DNA from: Nitzschia sp. DOCU1 | Lineage: Eukaryota; Bacillariophyta; Bacillariophyceae; Bacillariales; Bacillariaceae | Direction of reading: 5' to 3' | Assembly (NCBI GenBank): GCA_951394045.1 | Contig: OX595988.1 | Span: 1,302,001 to 1,366,000, forward strand | Length of the DNA: 64,000 nt | In this document: positions 1-12,073 of the stretch, in pieces | How positions within the stretch are numbered: the stretch's first letter is position 1 | Layout of the letters: every line of letters starts with the position of its first letter | Made by a program: the position numbers and the translations under genes | The notes under the pieces: generated by a model | What the model was told of the DNA's origin: nothing | Database searches by the model: none | What the model saw: only the letters and a program-made list of their open reading frames with translations

Positions 1-2
1 TG

Positions 3-2360
3 GTGTATGTTCAGGCGGGAATGAAGGTCTTTGCGGCCGCGTGTGCCAATCCACAGGTTTCTGACATTGAATTGGAGGCGTGTAGCAAGACTTTGGCCGC
101 TCATCTGAACGTCTTTGTCCAAAGTACCGATGCTGAAGTGCAAGAACGAGCCTTTACGGCACAGACGTTGTTGCAATCGCTCGATTTGTTGGCACCAGGC
201 AGCGTTTTTGACTCAACTCCTGCGTTGATGAAGGTAGACGACGACAGTGAAAATGATTCTGGTGATGCCGGAGAAGGAAATTTGCTCGAAATGACTAGCG
301 CAGCCGTTATGAATGCCGCGAACAAGCCACCAAAGAGCAATGCTTCGAGTGCTGCTAGCCTGGCGGGACGATGTCGGGCCGCGGCAGATACTTTGAATTA
401 CTTGTTAAAGCCCACGCCAATGAAACCCAATGGTGCCAAGGCACAACGCAAAAAGCACCAAACTCCAATTGGAGTAAGCGTAACTATTGATGCGCCTGTC
501 GACTTGTCCGTTTTCTCCACCATGATCGGCGAAGAAAAACTGCACCGTGCTAGCGCAAGATTAACAATGGAAGCTGTCAGCTTTACGCAGCAGCGTCCCC
601 TAAATGTGGTGGACACCTCCCGTCCACCACCGGTCATGGATGCCTTTTCGTCGGACGATAGACCACCAATGCCATCAAGTGCTCAAGGCCACATTGGTGA
701 AATGAATGGCGGCGGAACAACTTTTCAGATGTCGTCGGGGCAACAAGCTTCGTCAACACCGCGACCCACTGGTTTCGATCGCCCGCAGACAGCGAGCGAC
801 CCATTCTATCTCAGTGCAGCTCCTTCCATACCGGAAGGAGACGACAATACTTCCGGCCTTTCAAGTCGATTCGGCGTGATTCAGTTGGGTGATGGCGGCG
901 GTGGCGATAGTGATGCCGAGCATGATGATGCGCAGAACAAGAAGCGCAAAAAGAAGAAGAAGGACAAGAAACAAAAGCCCAGCAGCCAAGAAGTCGATTT
1001 GGGAGCCATATTTGGCGGTACTACCTCGACAATGCCTGCACCTGCTGCGAATGTCACGGTGTACTCATCGGACGATGATGAAGATGATACTCCGGCACAC
1101 GGTAGAGCAGGAGGGTCGTCTCGCCGCGGTGGCCCTGGCAAAGAGTTTCACAGTCTTGCCAAAGTGGATCTCACTTCGCCTCTTCGCGAAGACGAAGTCA
1201 TGCCGGAACGGAAGCACCGCGTGGTTCCGGAGCGACCGACTCAAAAGTTCGAACAATCACCCCAGGCGATTCCGGCGTCCAACTCAAAATCCAAGAAAAA
1301 GGACAAGAAGAAAAAGAAAGAGTCCAAAAAGTCGTCAAATGGCGAATCCCAGGTACAAGGAGGTGTTGGCGATCTCCTCGATCTTGGAGGATTTTCATCG
1401 GTACCAAATGCTGCTACCGCTACTACTAACAGTGTACCACAACCTACTGTGGCTCCAACTGGCATGCAAAATCAAGGCAGCGCTATCAGTAGCGCATTCG
1501 ATGACTTGCTAGGATTTTCCGACCCTTCCCCGGTCCCACTTCTTCAGGGATCCGCCCCTGCCCTCACAGCTGGACCAGCAACGGCAGCTGACCCGTTTGG
1601 TGGGATGACGATGATGGGTAGCTCACCAACCCCAGCGGCTGGATCATCTGGAAAGAGTAACAAACGGCCATGGATTCGTGGCAATATCAAGACTTCCCAC
1701 TCATCTGGATCCCCCGTGGTCGACTGGTCCAAAGTACAGCTATTCTTTCGAGTCTACAAGTCTAGCGGAAATGGTGCCACTTCAGCTTCGGTAGCCATCA
1801 AGGTTGTCAATCACATGGAGATGAGCGGTCTAAATGGATTGAACTTGAATCTCAAGGATTTTGGAAACGTATCCATTGGCAACATTGCCCCTGGTGGTTC
1901 GGCAGAATCTTCCAAGGTGGGACCGTTTGCATACCCCGCGGTGGACGTGCCACTGGAGTTAAAAGGAACGTTGACTACCGCCGACTGTCATGTTCCCGTA
2001 AAGTTACATCTACCTGTTTCCATGCACTTTACCCCCATCGATGGCCTCGCGTTGGAAGATGTGATGCAGCAATTGGCATCAGCGCAATGGTCCACGCTGT
2101 CGACAAAACTTGTCATTTCGGATGCATCATCATCCGATAATGTCAAGCAACTTCTTGCTAGCTTTCTTCGCCTTGCCGAAGTGGAAGCACATGTGAGTGG
2201 ACCGACGAATGGTACGTTTGCGGGACAGTCGGCGAGTAGCGGTGCACAGATCCGAGTCTTGGCCAAGTTGAAACAAGACAAGTTGAAGATTGATTTGAAA
2301 ACGACCAATCCGCAACTCGGCGAAGCAATCATCTCCGATCTCAAGCGCCTTGTGCTCTGA
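3..2360 (+). CDS. AP3D1: AP-3 complex subunit delta, C-terminal part (5' truncated by window)
   Basis: Delta adaptin is a large subunit of the AP-3 coat, which sorts cargo from endosome/TGN toward vacuole or lysosome-related compartments. The frame is open at the window edge, and the first codons (VYVQAGMKVF) are mid-protein, matching the end of the adaptin alpha-solenoid trunk. A long hydrophilic hinge follows, with Lys-rich blocks (KKRKKKKKDKKQK near residue 315; KSKKKDKKKKKE near 430) typical of AP-3 delta. The last ~220 residues (from about VVDWSKVQLFF) look like an ear/appendage domain. 785 residues are visible; the missing N-terminal trunk should lie upstream. The assignment rests on domain order and the Lys-rich hinge. 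Another AP large subunit is possible but less likely. No intron is needed in the visible part. Confidence 0.72.
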   Translation: MYVQAGMKVFAAACANPQVSDIELEACSKTLAAHLNVFVQSTDAEVQERAFTAQTLLQSLDLLAPGSVFDSTPALMKVDDDSENDSGDAGEGNLLEMTSAAVMNAANKPPKSNASSAASLAGRCRAAADTLNYLLKPTPMKPNGAKAQRKKHQTPIGVSVTIDAPVDLSVFSTMIGEEKLHRASARLTMEAVSFTQQRPLNVVDTSRPPPVMDAFSSDDRPPMPSSAQGHIGEMNGGGTTFQMSSGQQASSTPRPTGFDRPQTASDPFYLSAAPSIPEGDDNTSGLSSRFGVIQLGDGGGGDSDAEHDDAQNKKRKKKKKDKKQKPSSQEVDLGAIFGGTTSTMPAPAANVTVYSSDDDEDDTPAHGRAGGSSRRGGPGKEFHSLAKVDLTSPLREDEVMPERKHRVVPERPTQKFEQSPQAIPASNSKSKKKDKKKKKESKKSSNGESQVQGGVGDLLDLGGFSSVPNAATATTNSVPQPTVAPTGMQNQGSAISSAFDDLLGFSDPSPVPLLQGSAPALTAGPATAADPFGGMTMMGSSPTPAAGSSGKSNKRPWIRGNIKTSHSSGSPVVDWSKVQLFFRVYKSSGNGATSASVAIKVVNHMEMSGLNGLNLNLKDFGNVSIGNIAPGGSAESSKVGPFAYPAVDVPLELKGTLTTADCHVPVKLHLPVSMHFTPIDGLALEDVMQQLASAQWSTLSTKLVISDASSSDNVKQLLASFLRLAEVEAHVSGPTNGTFAGQSASSGAQIRVLAKLKQDKLKIDLKTTNPQLGEAIISDLKRLVL

Positions 2361-2846
2361 TAAAAAAGGCTGTATATAGTTGAGCTACTAGCTAAGATTA
2401 CTCGAGCTCCGTCTCCAATTCATGTGCTACAGTAGTCTTTCGTTCTTTTTGCTTTGTGTTGAATGGAGTAGCAATCGGAATACGAAGTCGTTTTATTCGA
2501 ATGGACTCCAATGCTGGACCGATCCGACTCAACCGAATGTAGCAAGCGCTATGCTTCGCAGAAAATTTGTTTTTCTCGTTAAAAACTCCAGATTCCCCCG
2601 ATCGTCGTACGAAAAGTAATTGACCAAGAGGAATCTTTAGTTGCCCTTCCCAAACGTGCCCTCTCGGAGGCAGAATTCCCTCCCAGCATCCAACCAAGGA
2701 TGATGCGAAGGATCCTCCATCCGAGACACGGACCCATCCGTATCCATTGAAACGTTCGCCCCATCCCATCATCAGCATCCCTAGCATATGCATCGCAAGC
2801 AGCAGTAGTAGGATCATAGTACATTTGGATTGCCACCACCATCATC
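2361..2846. other. Intergenic: AP3D 3' end / purL promoter side
   Basis: No supported gene. A 139-codon minus-strand frame (2398-2817) shows no recognisable domain and would start only ~30 bp from the purL start codon. I treat it as chance. Confidence 0.5.
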
Positions 2847-5800
2847 ATGTCGACGGAACGTATCGTCCACTACTATCGCAAGACGGAGCCTCCACACTCC
2901 TTGTTGCCCTCGTGCAAAGAGCAACTCAAGTCGTTGGGTCTGTCGCAGGATGCCGACAAGATTTCCGGCGTCGAAACAGAGAGTTGTTTCAATGTGCAAA
3001 TGACTAGTGAGCTTAGTGATTTGCAAACCAGTCGTTTGGAGTGGTTGCTTGCCGAAACCTTTGAAAAGAACAATCTCCATTTGGATCAGAGCGCCTTTGA
3101 TTTGGAGCCTCCCACTTCGCCGGAAGTGTGGCAGGTGGAGTTTGGTCCTCGCATGACATTTACGTCGGCCTTTTCGTCGAATGCTGTTAGCATTTGCAAG
3201 GCCTGCAATTTGCCCGTTGCACGTCTAGAGCTTTCGAGGCGGTACCGATTTGCTCTCGCCGAAGCTTTGAGCCCACAAGCGGTCAAGGTTCTCAAGGCGA
3301 TGCTGCATGACCGAATGACAGAAGAAGAGTATCTGGAGGCTTTGACCACGTTTGATAATGGCGCCACGCCAGAGCCAGTGAGAACAGTGCCCATTATGGA
3401 ACAAGGTAGAGCTGCTCTGGAAAAGATTAATGAAGAAAAGGGTCTGGGTTTTGACGACTTTGATCTCGACTATTACACCAAGCTTTTCAAAGTAAGTAGA
3501 CTTTTGGTCGGAACTTGGAGGCTACGTTTGCTGCTCCTGCCAACCGCGCACCTTTTGTTATCCATGTTTGCCAGGAGAGGCTTGGTAGAGATCCTACGGA
3601 TGTGGAATGTTTTGATATGGGTCAATCCAACTCGGAGCATTCTCGTCATTGGTTCTTTGGCGGTAAAATGGTGATCGACGGTGAAGAAAAGGCGGAAACC
3701 TTGTTTCAAATGGTCAAGGCCACACTTCCAAAAGGTGTCCCGAATAACTCTATTATTGCGTTTCACGACAACTCTTCTTCGATCCGTGGTTATGAGTGCG
3801 ATGCCCTCCGTCCGACCTCTGTCACTGGGCCTGGCCCAGTGAAGATTGGAAAGCAGCTCTTGCACCCTATTTTGACGGCAGAGACGCACAATTTTCCATC
3901 CGGGGTGGCTCCATTCCCTGGAGCCGAAACTGGAACAGGAGGTCGATTGCGTGATGTAATGGCTACTGGACGAGGTGCCTATCCTGTGGCTGGAATCGCC
4001 GCCTATTGTGTCGGAAACTTGCAGATTCCAGGCTACGAGTTGCCGTGGGAAGACAAGAGCTTTGTATATCCTTCGAATCTGGCCTCACCACTGGATATTG
4101 AGATCAAGGCTAGCGACGGTGCCTCGGACTATGGCAACAAATACGGCGAGCCGGTTATTCATGGATTTACTCGATCGTTTGGACAACGACTTCCCAACGG
4201 AGAACGATTTGAATGGGTCAAGCCGATCATGTTTTCAGCTGGTGTCGGGCAAATGGACGGCCGTTTCGCCGAGAAGGGGGCACCCGAAAAAGGAATGCTT
4301 GTCATCAAGATTGGAGGACCTGCTTATAGAATTGGTATTGGTGGTGGCGCCGCTTCGTCCCGCGTCCAAAGTTCCGAAAACGCGGATCTAGACTTTGATG
4401 CGGTCCAGCGAGGAGATGCTGAAATGGAAAATCGCATGAATCGTTTGATGAGAGCATGCTGTGATCTGGGCGATAAGAATCCCATCATTTCTGTCCACGA
4501 CCAGGGCGCGGGTGGAAACGGAAATGTTCTAAAAGAGCTTGTAGAACCTGCAGGAGCATCGTATGATATTCGAAAGGTAAGGCATATTCCGTTCCACGGT
4601 TTACTTTCAGTGCGTGACGTTGGAGCTCACAAGAATCTTGATCTTGTTATACAGATGCAAGTTGGAGACGAAACTCTATCCGTCCTCGAGATTTGGGGTG
4701 CCGAGTTCCAAGAAAACAATGGTCTCTTGATTCGACCAGAAGATCGAGAGATGTTTGAATTGATGGCGAAACGAGAAAATTGTCCGGTTAATGTTATGGG
4801 ATACGTCACCGGAGATGGAAAAGTGGTGGTACACGATTCGAGGGATGGATCCACTCCGGTTGACTTGCCTCTGGAGCTTGTTTTGGGCAAAATGCCCCAG
4901 AAGACATTTGCCGACTTCCATGTCGAAGCCCAGCTCGAGCCACTGAAATTACCCGACGGGACAACCCCAAAGGATGCGATTGATCGTGTGTTGCGTCTTC
5001 TATCAGTTGGCTCCAAGCGTTTCTTGGTTCACAAAGTCGATCGATCCGTTACTGGTTTGTGTGCGCAACAACAGTGCGTAGGACCTTTGCAACTTCCGTT
5101 GTCGAACGTTGGCGTTACGGCCCATAGCCATTTTGGTACAACTGGTACCGCCGTTGCGTGTGGCGAGCAACCGATCAAGGGATTGGTCGATTCGGCGGCA
5201 ATGGCGCGGATGACAGTCGCGGAAGCAATGACCAACATTGTGTGGGCAAAAATCTCTAAGGTTGAAGATATCAAAGCCAGTGGCAACTGGATGTACGCGG
5301 CCAAACTTCCTGGGGAGGGAGCAAAGATGTGGGACGCATGCGTTGCGCTGAGAGATGCCCTCCTTGAGCTTGGCGTCGGTATCGACGGTGGCAAAGACTC
5401 GTTATCGATGGCAGCAAGGTGTGGAGAGGAGATCACGAAGGCTCCTGGAGAGCTGACAATGACCTGTTACGTCACATGCCCCGACATCACCAAGACGGTC
5501 ACTCCAGATTTGAAGTGCCCATCCAGTGGCTCAACGTTGCTCTATATTGACCTAAGTGGAGGCAATACAAGGCTTGGCGGCTCGGCCCTCGCCCAGGTGT
5601 ACAATCAAGTCGGCAATGATACGCCAGATATCAGTGATTTTTCGGTTCTCAAGAAGGCAATGAATGTAACTCAAGATTTCATTGACAAACGCACCATTTT
5701 GGCCGGGCACGATCGTTCAGACGGCGGTCTCGTTGTCACACTACTCGAAATGGCCTTTGCTGGAAACTGTTCCATCGACGTCACCATTCCTGGTACCGAC

Positions 5801-6955
5801 GACATGGAAGTTCTTTTCAACGAAGAAGCTGGTTTTGTCATCGAAGTTGCTGATGGGGACGTCGACGCTGTTGTGGAGGGCTACTCTTCTGAAGGCGTCC
5901 CGATTACCCGCATTGGAAAGGTCTTCGCTGGGGATCATATTCGAATTTCAGTGGGTTCTGCTTCTCCGAGCATCGAGGATAAGATGACCGCACTTCGTGA
6001 CGTGTGGGAGGCCACTAGCTTTCAGTTGGAAAAGCGCCAAAGGAATCCTAAATGTATCGCTCAAGAGGAGGCCGGCCTGAAGCTGAGAAAGACCCCGCAG
6101 TGGAAACTAACCTTTGAACCCAGCTCGACGGAGGAGGTTGTAATGAGTTCCGAGACCAAGCACAAGGTCGCCGTTTTACGGCAAGAAGGCAGCAACGGAG
6201 ATCGGGAGATGATCTCGGCCTTCCTAGCAGCTGGCTTCGAGGCCTGGGATGTTACAGTGAGTGACTTGTTGTCGGGCGCTGTAACCCTGGACATGTTCAA
6301 GGGAATTGTCTTCGTCGGAGGTTTCTCTTTTGCGGACGTACTTGACAGTGGCAAGGGATGGGCTGGTGTCATCAAGTTCAACGAAAACGTTTTCAAGCAA
6401 TTCGAAGAGTTCCGTAAGCGTCCCGACACATTCAGTTTAGGAGTATGCAATGGCTGCCAGCTTATGGCAGTACTTGGCTGGATTCCATCCAGTGATGGCC
6501 TTCCAGAAGAGAAGCAGCCTAGGCTCCTGCATAACGACAGCGGCAAGTTCGAAAGCAGATTTAGCAGCGTCAAAATCGAACCGAGCCCCTCTGTCATGCT
6601 GAAGGGAATGGAAGGATCTTCCCTTGGCGTGTGGGTTGCTCACGGCGAGGGGCGCTTTTTCTTCCCAGACGAATCGATACATGACATGGTCAAAGAGAAG
6701 AGTCTGGCCCCAATTCGATACGTCAACGACCAGAACGAAGTCACTGAAGAATACCCTTTCAATCCAAACGGCAGTCCTGGTGGTATTGCGGCCCTGTGTT
6801 CAGAAGATGGTCGCCACTTGGCTCTCATGCCTCACCCTGAACGTGTGTTCACCGCGTGGCAGTGGCCCTGGACGCCGGACGAGTGGAAAGACTTGAAGGT
6901 CGGCCCATGGCTCCAAATGTTCCAAAATGCTCGCAAGTTCTGCGACGGTAACTAA
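2847..6955 (+). CDS. purL: Phosphoribosylformylglycinamidine synthase (FGAM synthase)
   Basis: Catalyses the fourth step of de novo purine synthesis (FGAR + Gln + ATP to FGAM; EC 6.3.5.3). It is the large eukaryotic/gamma-proteobacterial single-chain type with the glutaminase fused at the C-terminus. Exons are 2847-3491 and 3575-6955; the 83-nt intron (GTAAGT...GCCAG) is phase 0 and joins YYTKLFK to ERLGRDP. The product is 1,341 aa, matching the usual ~1,300-1,340. The signature QSNSEHSRHWFF lies near residues 231-243, and the AIRS-type ATP-binding core follows. The class I glutamine amidotransferase domain has its nucleophile in VCNGCQ (about Cys1173) and the His-Pro-Glu triad end in MPHPERVF (about His1302/Glu1304). 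All key residues are present, so the enzyme should be active. No organelle presequence is obvious (starts MSTERIVHYY). Confidence 0.95.
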
Positions 6956-8239
6956 TTATTGCGAATGGCAACCGAAGCAATCGCCGAGGCGACTCTGCTA
7001 CCCTAAGTCTAGGACAACATTCTTTTATTCCAAAGGCATACCTGGTAGTTGCGTCGGGCTGGATGTTTGTCGAATTCGCAAACGTTTTGCCTCCTGGGGT
7101 AGCGTACCGATATCCTAGAGAGTCGTGGACTGGTCCTATCGTACAAACGCCTATCGTCTGGAACTTAGTGCAGCCCCGCATATCTTGAGTTAGTGTGGCT
7201 GGCAAATCACGATAGCTAAGGGCGGACTACTTGAACGAGTATCTCGCCGAGAAAACCTGTCTGCTTAGTAGTAGCAGGAAAGGCTCGTGAGAGGACATTT
7301 TGATAAAGTGAAACCTAAGAGCTCATTGAACTTAGTCAACATGTACTACGCAATCGAAACTAGCTCTCCAGCATCAAAAGCAAACTTATCCCTTGGGATA
7401 TGCAGAAGGCAGGCTACATCTCTACTCTAGCTACTTTTACTTTCCGAGTGTACCCACCCATGCAATCTTTTGATGCCTTCTCGGTAGTTACTCTAGAGAA
7501 TAGATCCAAGGTACTCCGAGTAGGAAGGGAATCATAGCTATGCCCACCACACTGAAGCATTGCCCTCGCTGAAAGAAGGAAAAGAAGTTTCTCTAGCTGC
7601 TAGGAAGAAAAGGGAGGGAAACTGGTAAGTCGGATAGCAATGAGGTGAAAAATTCTTTTCGCGGGCACCGCGCGCAGAAAAAGGCGCCCCAGTGGCTTGG
7701 TACGATCCAAGGGGAGGGATCCAATCGTGGGATTCGTTCCCCGCCGTGACGGGAACGGAGCAGATGTTGCCCCCAACAGAAAAATCTTGTGTGTCGCAGC
7801 GAGAAATTTGCCGGTGGAAACTCCCTAAGTAAATCTTTCACTGCGTGAATTTGGTGAGAAACGGGTGGGCGCCAAATGGATTAAATGGTCGGCCACCTCG
7901 GATGAAATTTTTTGAAGTCCCATAATGATGTCAAACAAACACGGCCAAGTCTTGGAAAGGGATCGTCTGCGTTCGTGTTGGAAATTTTCATTATGGCCTA
8001 TTTTGAAACGGAATATGAATACACGAATATATTTATCCACAAATCAAGCCATCCTTTCGCCGTAATCAGCCGCCGATCGCCGGCCGGTCATCCGTATCAA
8101 CCCTATCTCAATTTCGTTTGACTCTATCATTCTTGTTCCCACAAGTTGAGTCGGCATCAACTGATGTACATGGGAGCTGATTTCATCTTCGGGGGGAAGG
8201 TCTTGTCTGGGTATTAGCAACAATACAAATACTTAAAAG
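6956..8239. other. 1.3-kb intergenic region, no supported gene
   Basis: Contains the purL 3' region and the cyclin promoter side. Only short frames without recognisable domains are present. About 7006-7180 has a ~50-codon plus-strand stretch with protein-like composition (...GWMFVEFANVLPPG...), but it has no upstream in-frame ATG and no clear splice acceptor. Confidence 0.5.
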
Positions 8240-9325
8240 ATGTTGAAACTAACAATGAATCCGAGAAAGCGATCGAAACGGTCACGAGCTCACCACAGTC
8301 GGAAACATCAAACCGAGTTTAAAACGATGGAACAAAAGAGTATGTTGGAGGACAACTTGCGCGCTTTGTTGATGCAAGAGAAGTCGGGTCATTACCGATG
8401 TGCAGATTACTTGTCCATGAAAACCTGGGAACACAGTGTGTACGATTTCCTGAAAAAGGAGCGGTATGGAATGTATGAACAGGGGGACGCTCGCATTGAC
8501 CAATACTGCCGAGAGCAAATCGTGGAGTGGTCCTTTCGCGTGGTGGATTACTTTCGCATAGATCGCGAGGTTGTATCCTTGTCACTGTCTTTTCTTGATC
8601 GCTTCCTTGCAACGTGTGAATGTGACCGTTCGACATTCAAGCTTGCAGCGACAACAACGCTCCACCTTGCTGTCAAACTATTGCATCCGTGTAAGCTCGC
8701 TGATCTGGGTATTCTGAGCGACTTGTCTCGCGGGGAGTTCGATATGCATGACGTTTCCGAGATGGAATCACATATCCTTCAAGCTTTGAAGTGGAATCTT
8801 CATCCACCAACGCCAAATGCAATCTCTACTGTGTTCTTGGACTGTCTAGTCCTCGATCGAAGCATCAACATGACTGGTGCAGATATTGACGACTTGCATG
8901 ATATCTCTTCGTTCTTCACCGAGCTTGCCGTTTGCGACTACTACTTTGTGAAGGTGCAACCGAGTGAGATTGCTCTGGCATCGATTATCAATGCACTGGA
9001 AGGCATGTTCGGTCACTCGAACAAGTATGCTGCTCCGATCCTATCAGCGGCTCGCCGTCTGAACCTTTATCATAACCAGGATCTCTCTGCTGTTTCGCAT
9101 CGTCTATGGGAGCTATACGAACGCAGCGAGGAGTGCGCGCTTCACAATAGCTTCGACCCCATGGAAGAAGAAAAGGTTGCAGGCCCGGAGGATACTATGT
9201 TTATGAAGAAAAGCCAAGAAACGGGTTCGGATTCTCCAGTATCAGTGACATCAAACAAATCGGTGCCAAACAGTGAGTTCCTGTGCAACATGCGATCGCA
9301 GACCCTCAGTAATGGAAGCTGGTAG
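8240..9325 (+). CDS. Cyclin, diatom-type (dsCYC-like)
   Basis: Predicted cell-cycle cyclin of 361 aa, no intron. The cyclin N-box runs about residues 65-200: the region around RIDQYCREQIVEWSFRVVDY and SLSFLDRFLATCECDRSTFK matches the conserved five-helix fold, including the LDRFL motif. A weaker C-box follows (about 205-300, ...SEIALASIINALEG). The N-terminus is short and basic (RKRSKRSRAHHSRK), a possible nuclear signal. Diatom genomes carry an expanded set of diatom-specific cyclins tied to nutrient or light responses; the divergent C-box and short tails fit that group, but I cannot name the member. Three in-frame ATGs (8240, 8255, 8327) compete as start; the first is used. The C-terminal ~60 residues are Ser-rich and low complexity. 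Confidence 0.8.
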   Translation: MLKLTMNPRKRSKRSRAHHSRKHQTEFKTMEQKSMLEDNLRALLMQEKSGHYRCADYLSMKTWEHSVYDFLKKERYGMYEQGDARIDQYCREQIVEWSFRVVDYFRIDREVVSLSLSFLDRFLATCECDRSTFKLAATTTLHLAVKLLHPCKLADLGILSDLSRGEFDMHDVSEMESHILQALKWNLHPPTPNAISTVFLDCLVLDRSINMTGADIDDLHDISSFFTELAVCDYYFVKVQPSEIALASIINALEGMFGHSNKYAAPILSAARRLNLYHNQDLSAVSHRLWELYERSEECALHNSFDPMEEEKVAGPEDTMFMKKSQETGSDSPVSVTSNKSVPNSEFLCNMRSQTLSNGSW

Positions 9326-10643
9326 TTTTGGTCGTATGTACTCTGTGAATCTAGTGTATCGGTACATGCAGGACATGCAATGCCTGAAGAATCAACAAGA
9401 AGAATTGAATAATATAAAACAACAAAGCTATTGGATTATCATTTGCGTCTCATCCTATCCCCCCAGCACTTCGTAGTTGTCCTTGATTCTATAGATGTAC
9501 CTTTCAGTGCGTTTCTTGATTTCTACCGAATGCTGGCTCTAGCTATCGAAATGCATTCCTTGTACTGCTAGAACGGCCCACAACACTTTCGTCTACAGAG
9601 TAAAGATGTCACTGACATAATAACAAACTAGCTCCTATGATTTACGTTTAACCCTTTTGATAGGTAGTTACTACTTCTTTTTAACAAAGGCAACTACCAG
9701 TAGGGGCAGCATCAAGCCGGTAGCCCCAAAGTCGCCATAGTTCCTTCGGGCATCTCGGTGGAAAGCCCGCGTTCGTGAGTCTTTCGAGGAAGCCCACAAT
9801 TTTGCGAATGAAGGCGCCGACACGAACACCCACATGATTCAGGCTCTTGGTACACAATTGCCGTAGAAATCTACAGACATTTTTGGAAGGAGCCCGCTTA
9901 TTCGAAAGATTTGGCGAAATCGGTCACGTAGTTTTCATGTGTCATTCGCGCCCGGCGGTCAGTACCTCCTGACGAGATGACAGCATCATTCATTCCGAAA
10001 CAAAGGGGATTGCTAACTCTAGTAGAACCGGAAGTAATTGGTCCTCAGTTCAATCTAAAGGAAAGAATATGAACTGGACTACTACTTTTAGCTAGAAGAA
10101 TGTGGAGTAGATTCACAGCTAGTAGTATGCTAGTGGTGTGCCGGTACTTCTATTGCCAATAGGTGTACCAACAAACCATTACCAGTGGCAATGCAAGTGT
10201 TGCGAAGTAATTGGCAAGCTAGAGCCGCCCCTGAAACTCGATAGGAGATAAGGCACCAACAAAGTCCGCAATGGGCTCGATCGTTCGTTCATAGCACTAG
10301 TAGACCAGCCCCGTTTCAACCATAAATCTATGTATGCCACGACACGAATCTCTTCTTTTGGTGACAAAACGTCGAAACACCTCCTAAACGTTCGTGCAAG
10401 CACACAGTGCCTCATTAGGCCCGTGCTGGTGAAAGAGCAGGAGGAGTCATCAACCACGAACAAAATTAGATGTGCATAGCAGCAATCTCCGTTCCCGCGG
10501 AACCCAAGTGTAGGATCATACACATGAATCACTCCTCTTGTTCCCCTGCTCGGCGCCGTTGGTTACTGGTAACTGAGGGTTGCTGCCAGCGTTGATAATT
10601 GTAAATGCCACAAGGTAGAAGGAAGGCCTGGTGTAACCTCTTC
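9326..10643. other. 1.3-kb intergenic region, no supported gene
   Basis: Lies between the cyclin 3' end and the 3' end of the minus-strand hydrolase. No reading frame with recognisable domains; a 117-codon minus-strand frame at 10179-10532 has no supporting features. Scattered CTAGTAGTA-type tracts (for example near 10120) recur in many intergenic stretches of this window. Confidence 0.5.
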
Positions 10644-12073
10644 CTAGCGATGCTGCGCCGGTATTAGCGAGTCCAACTTCTTCACAATCTCCTCACCAAA
10701 AAGTTTGTAGCCCGCCGGTGACGGATGTAAAAGGTCCGGCATCAATTCTTTGTCGATTTGTAGTTTACTCGAGTGTGCCTTTGGGTCCTTGTAGAAAATC
10801 TTGGTATCAAAGAAAGAAACTCTCTCTCGATAGGTAGCATACATTTTGAGTTCCGAGTTGATGGCTTTGATATCTTCCCAAACACTAGGCTTTATCGGCC
10901 CACTCTTTGCGACATATCCATCCTTGTTAAAGCTTCGTGGCAACAATGCATTGAGCACCACCAAGGAATCAGGTTTCTGACTGAGGATCTCTTCCACGTT
11001 CCGTATCACGCCAATGACCACCATCTCGGGTGAGCACCACTTCACCCCAATGTCATTGGTTCCGATCAAAACCCAAAATACTGAAGGGTTCAAGTTCGCT
11101 GGAAGCTCTCCATTTTGTAATCTCCACAGTAGCATCGGAGACTGAAACGAGTTGATTGACACCACGACGACGTTACGCCCAAGTCAGCTACGACATTCTT
11201 TCCATTCTTTCGGAAATCCATTAGTGTAGTACGTACCGTATCCCCCGCAACCCCTAATGCTAGTCCATTGTATTTGCCCCCATGTGCTTTTGAAAACAAA
11301 GATTCAAAGATTTCTTCGTTTCCTTCAGCGGCAGGTTTTCGTACCCCGCCACCCGTCCCTCTCCATCGTTCCGTAATGGAATCTCCCAAGAATACCACGT
11401 CCACATTGCGGGCCTTTTCCGATTGTGTCAATTGTTGATTGATCAAAAATACTTCCATCTTGTTTGTCTCGATTGGTACCAATGGATCGGGGCACGGACA
11501 ATCGACCACTCCATCCTAGTAATAACAATCCAAAGTAATGTCGTCATCGAAAAAGAAAAAGTGAGGAAATCAATATTTTCGCTGGCTAGGACCCTTCGCC
11601 ATTAATAACAAACTTACAAAACATTTTGGTTTCACTTTTTCGGTAGATAAATCATGAATACTCTTGATCGATGTGTAGTCTCGCTTGATATGAGGCGCCG
11701 ATATGACTGTTTGTGGGACCATGCCATTCATAAATCCGGAAATTTCCTTGCAATACCCCACGGCAAATCCCAACAAAGTCCATCGAAACAAACATCCCGC
11801 GGTACACCGACGTTGTTCTCGTTCTCGTTTTTCTCTTGCGCGTTTCGGATCACTACTAACAGTTACCGAAGGCAATGCAAAATGATATTGTTTGATCGGG
11901 AAGGCTGTTTCGCGTTGGCCGGGACTAGATGATGCTGTTATTCGGTTGCGGCTTTTGTCTGCTGGGGAGGCCTCGCCACTGGTGTTGTCCACAATAGCCG
12001 CAAACTCGAGTGTGGCAGTGTGATGCTCCTGCTTCGAATCCATCCTGATACTTCGAGACCTGCTTCCATTCAA
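10644..12073 (-). CDS. SGNH/GDSL-family hydrolase (PAF-acetylhydrolase IB-like) with N-terminal extension
   Basis: Serine esterase/lipase-type hydrolase. Exons on the minus strand are 12073-11618, 11515-11237 and 11141-10644. Both introns are phase 0 (GTAAGT...ACTAG, 102 nt; GTACGT...TTCAG, 95 nt) and the model gives 410 aa. Catalytic blocks: GDSITERW (nucleophile about Ser198), block II glycine in LGVAGDT, GTND (about Asn274) and DLLHPSPAGY (Asp381/His384). The stretch after block II, LLWRLQNGELP, is diagnostic of the PAF-AH IB alpha-like branch. The first ~150 residues are not part of the fold: a basic segment (RAREKREREQRR) followed by a short hydrophobic stretch (about 94-108) suggests a membrane anchor or organelle presequence. 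Met11 is an alternative start. The substrate is unknown. The core domain is secure; the first exon is a prediction from splice sites and frame. Confidence 0.8.

Noticed and set aside
2398..2817. 139-codon minus-strand frame upstream of purL
   Set aside because: Protein-like in places, but no family match from memory, and it would use the purL promoter region with only ~30 bp between start codons.
7006..7180. Plus-strand protein-like stretch GWMFVEFANVLPPGVAY
   Set aside because: No in-frame ATG upstream of its hydrophobic part, and no convincing splice acceptor. May be chance.
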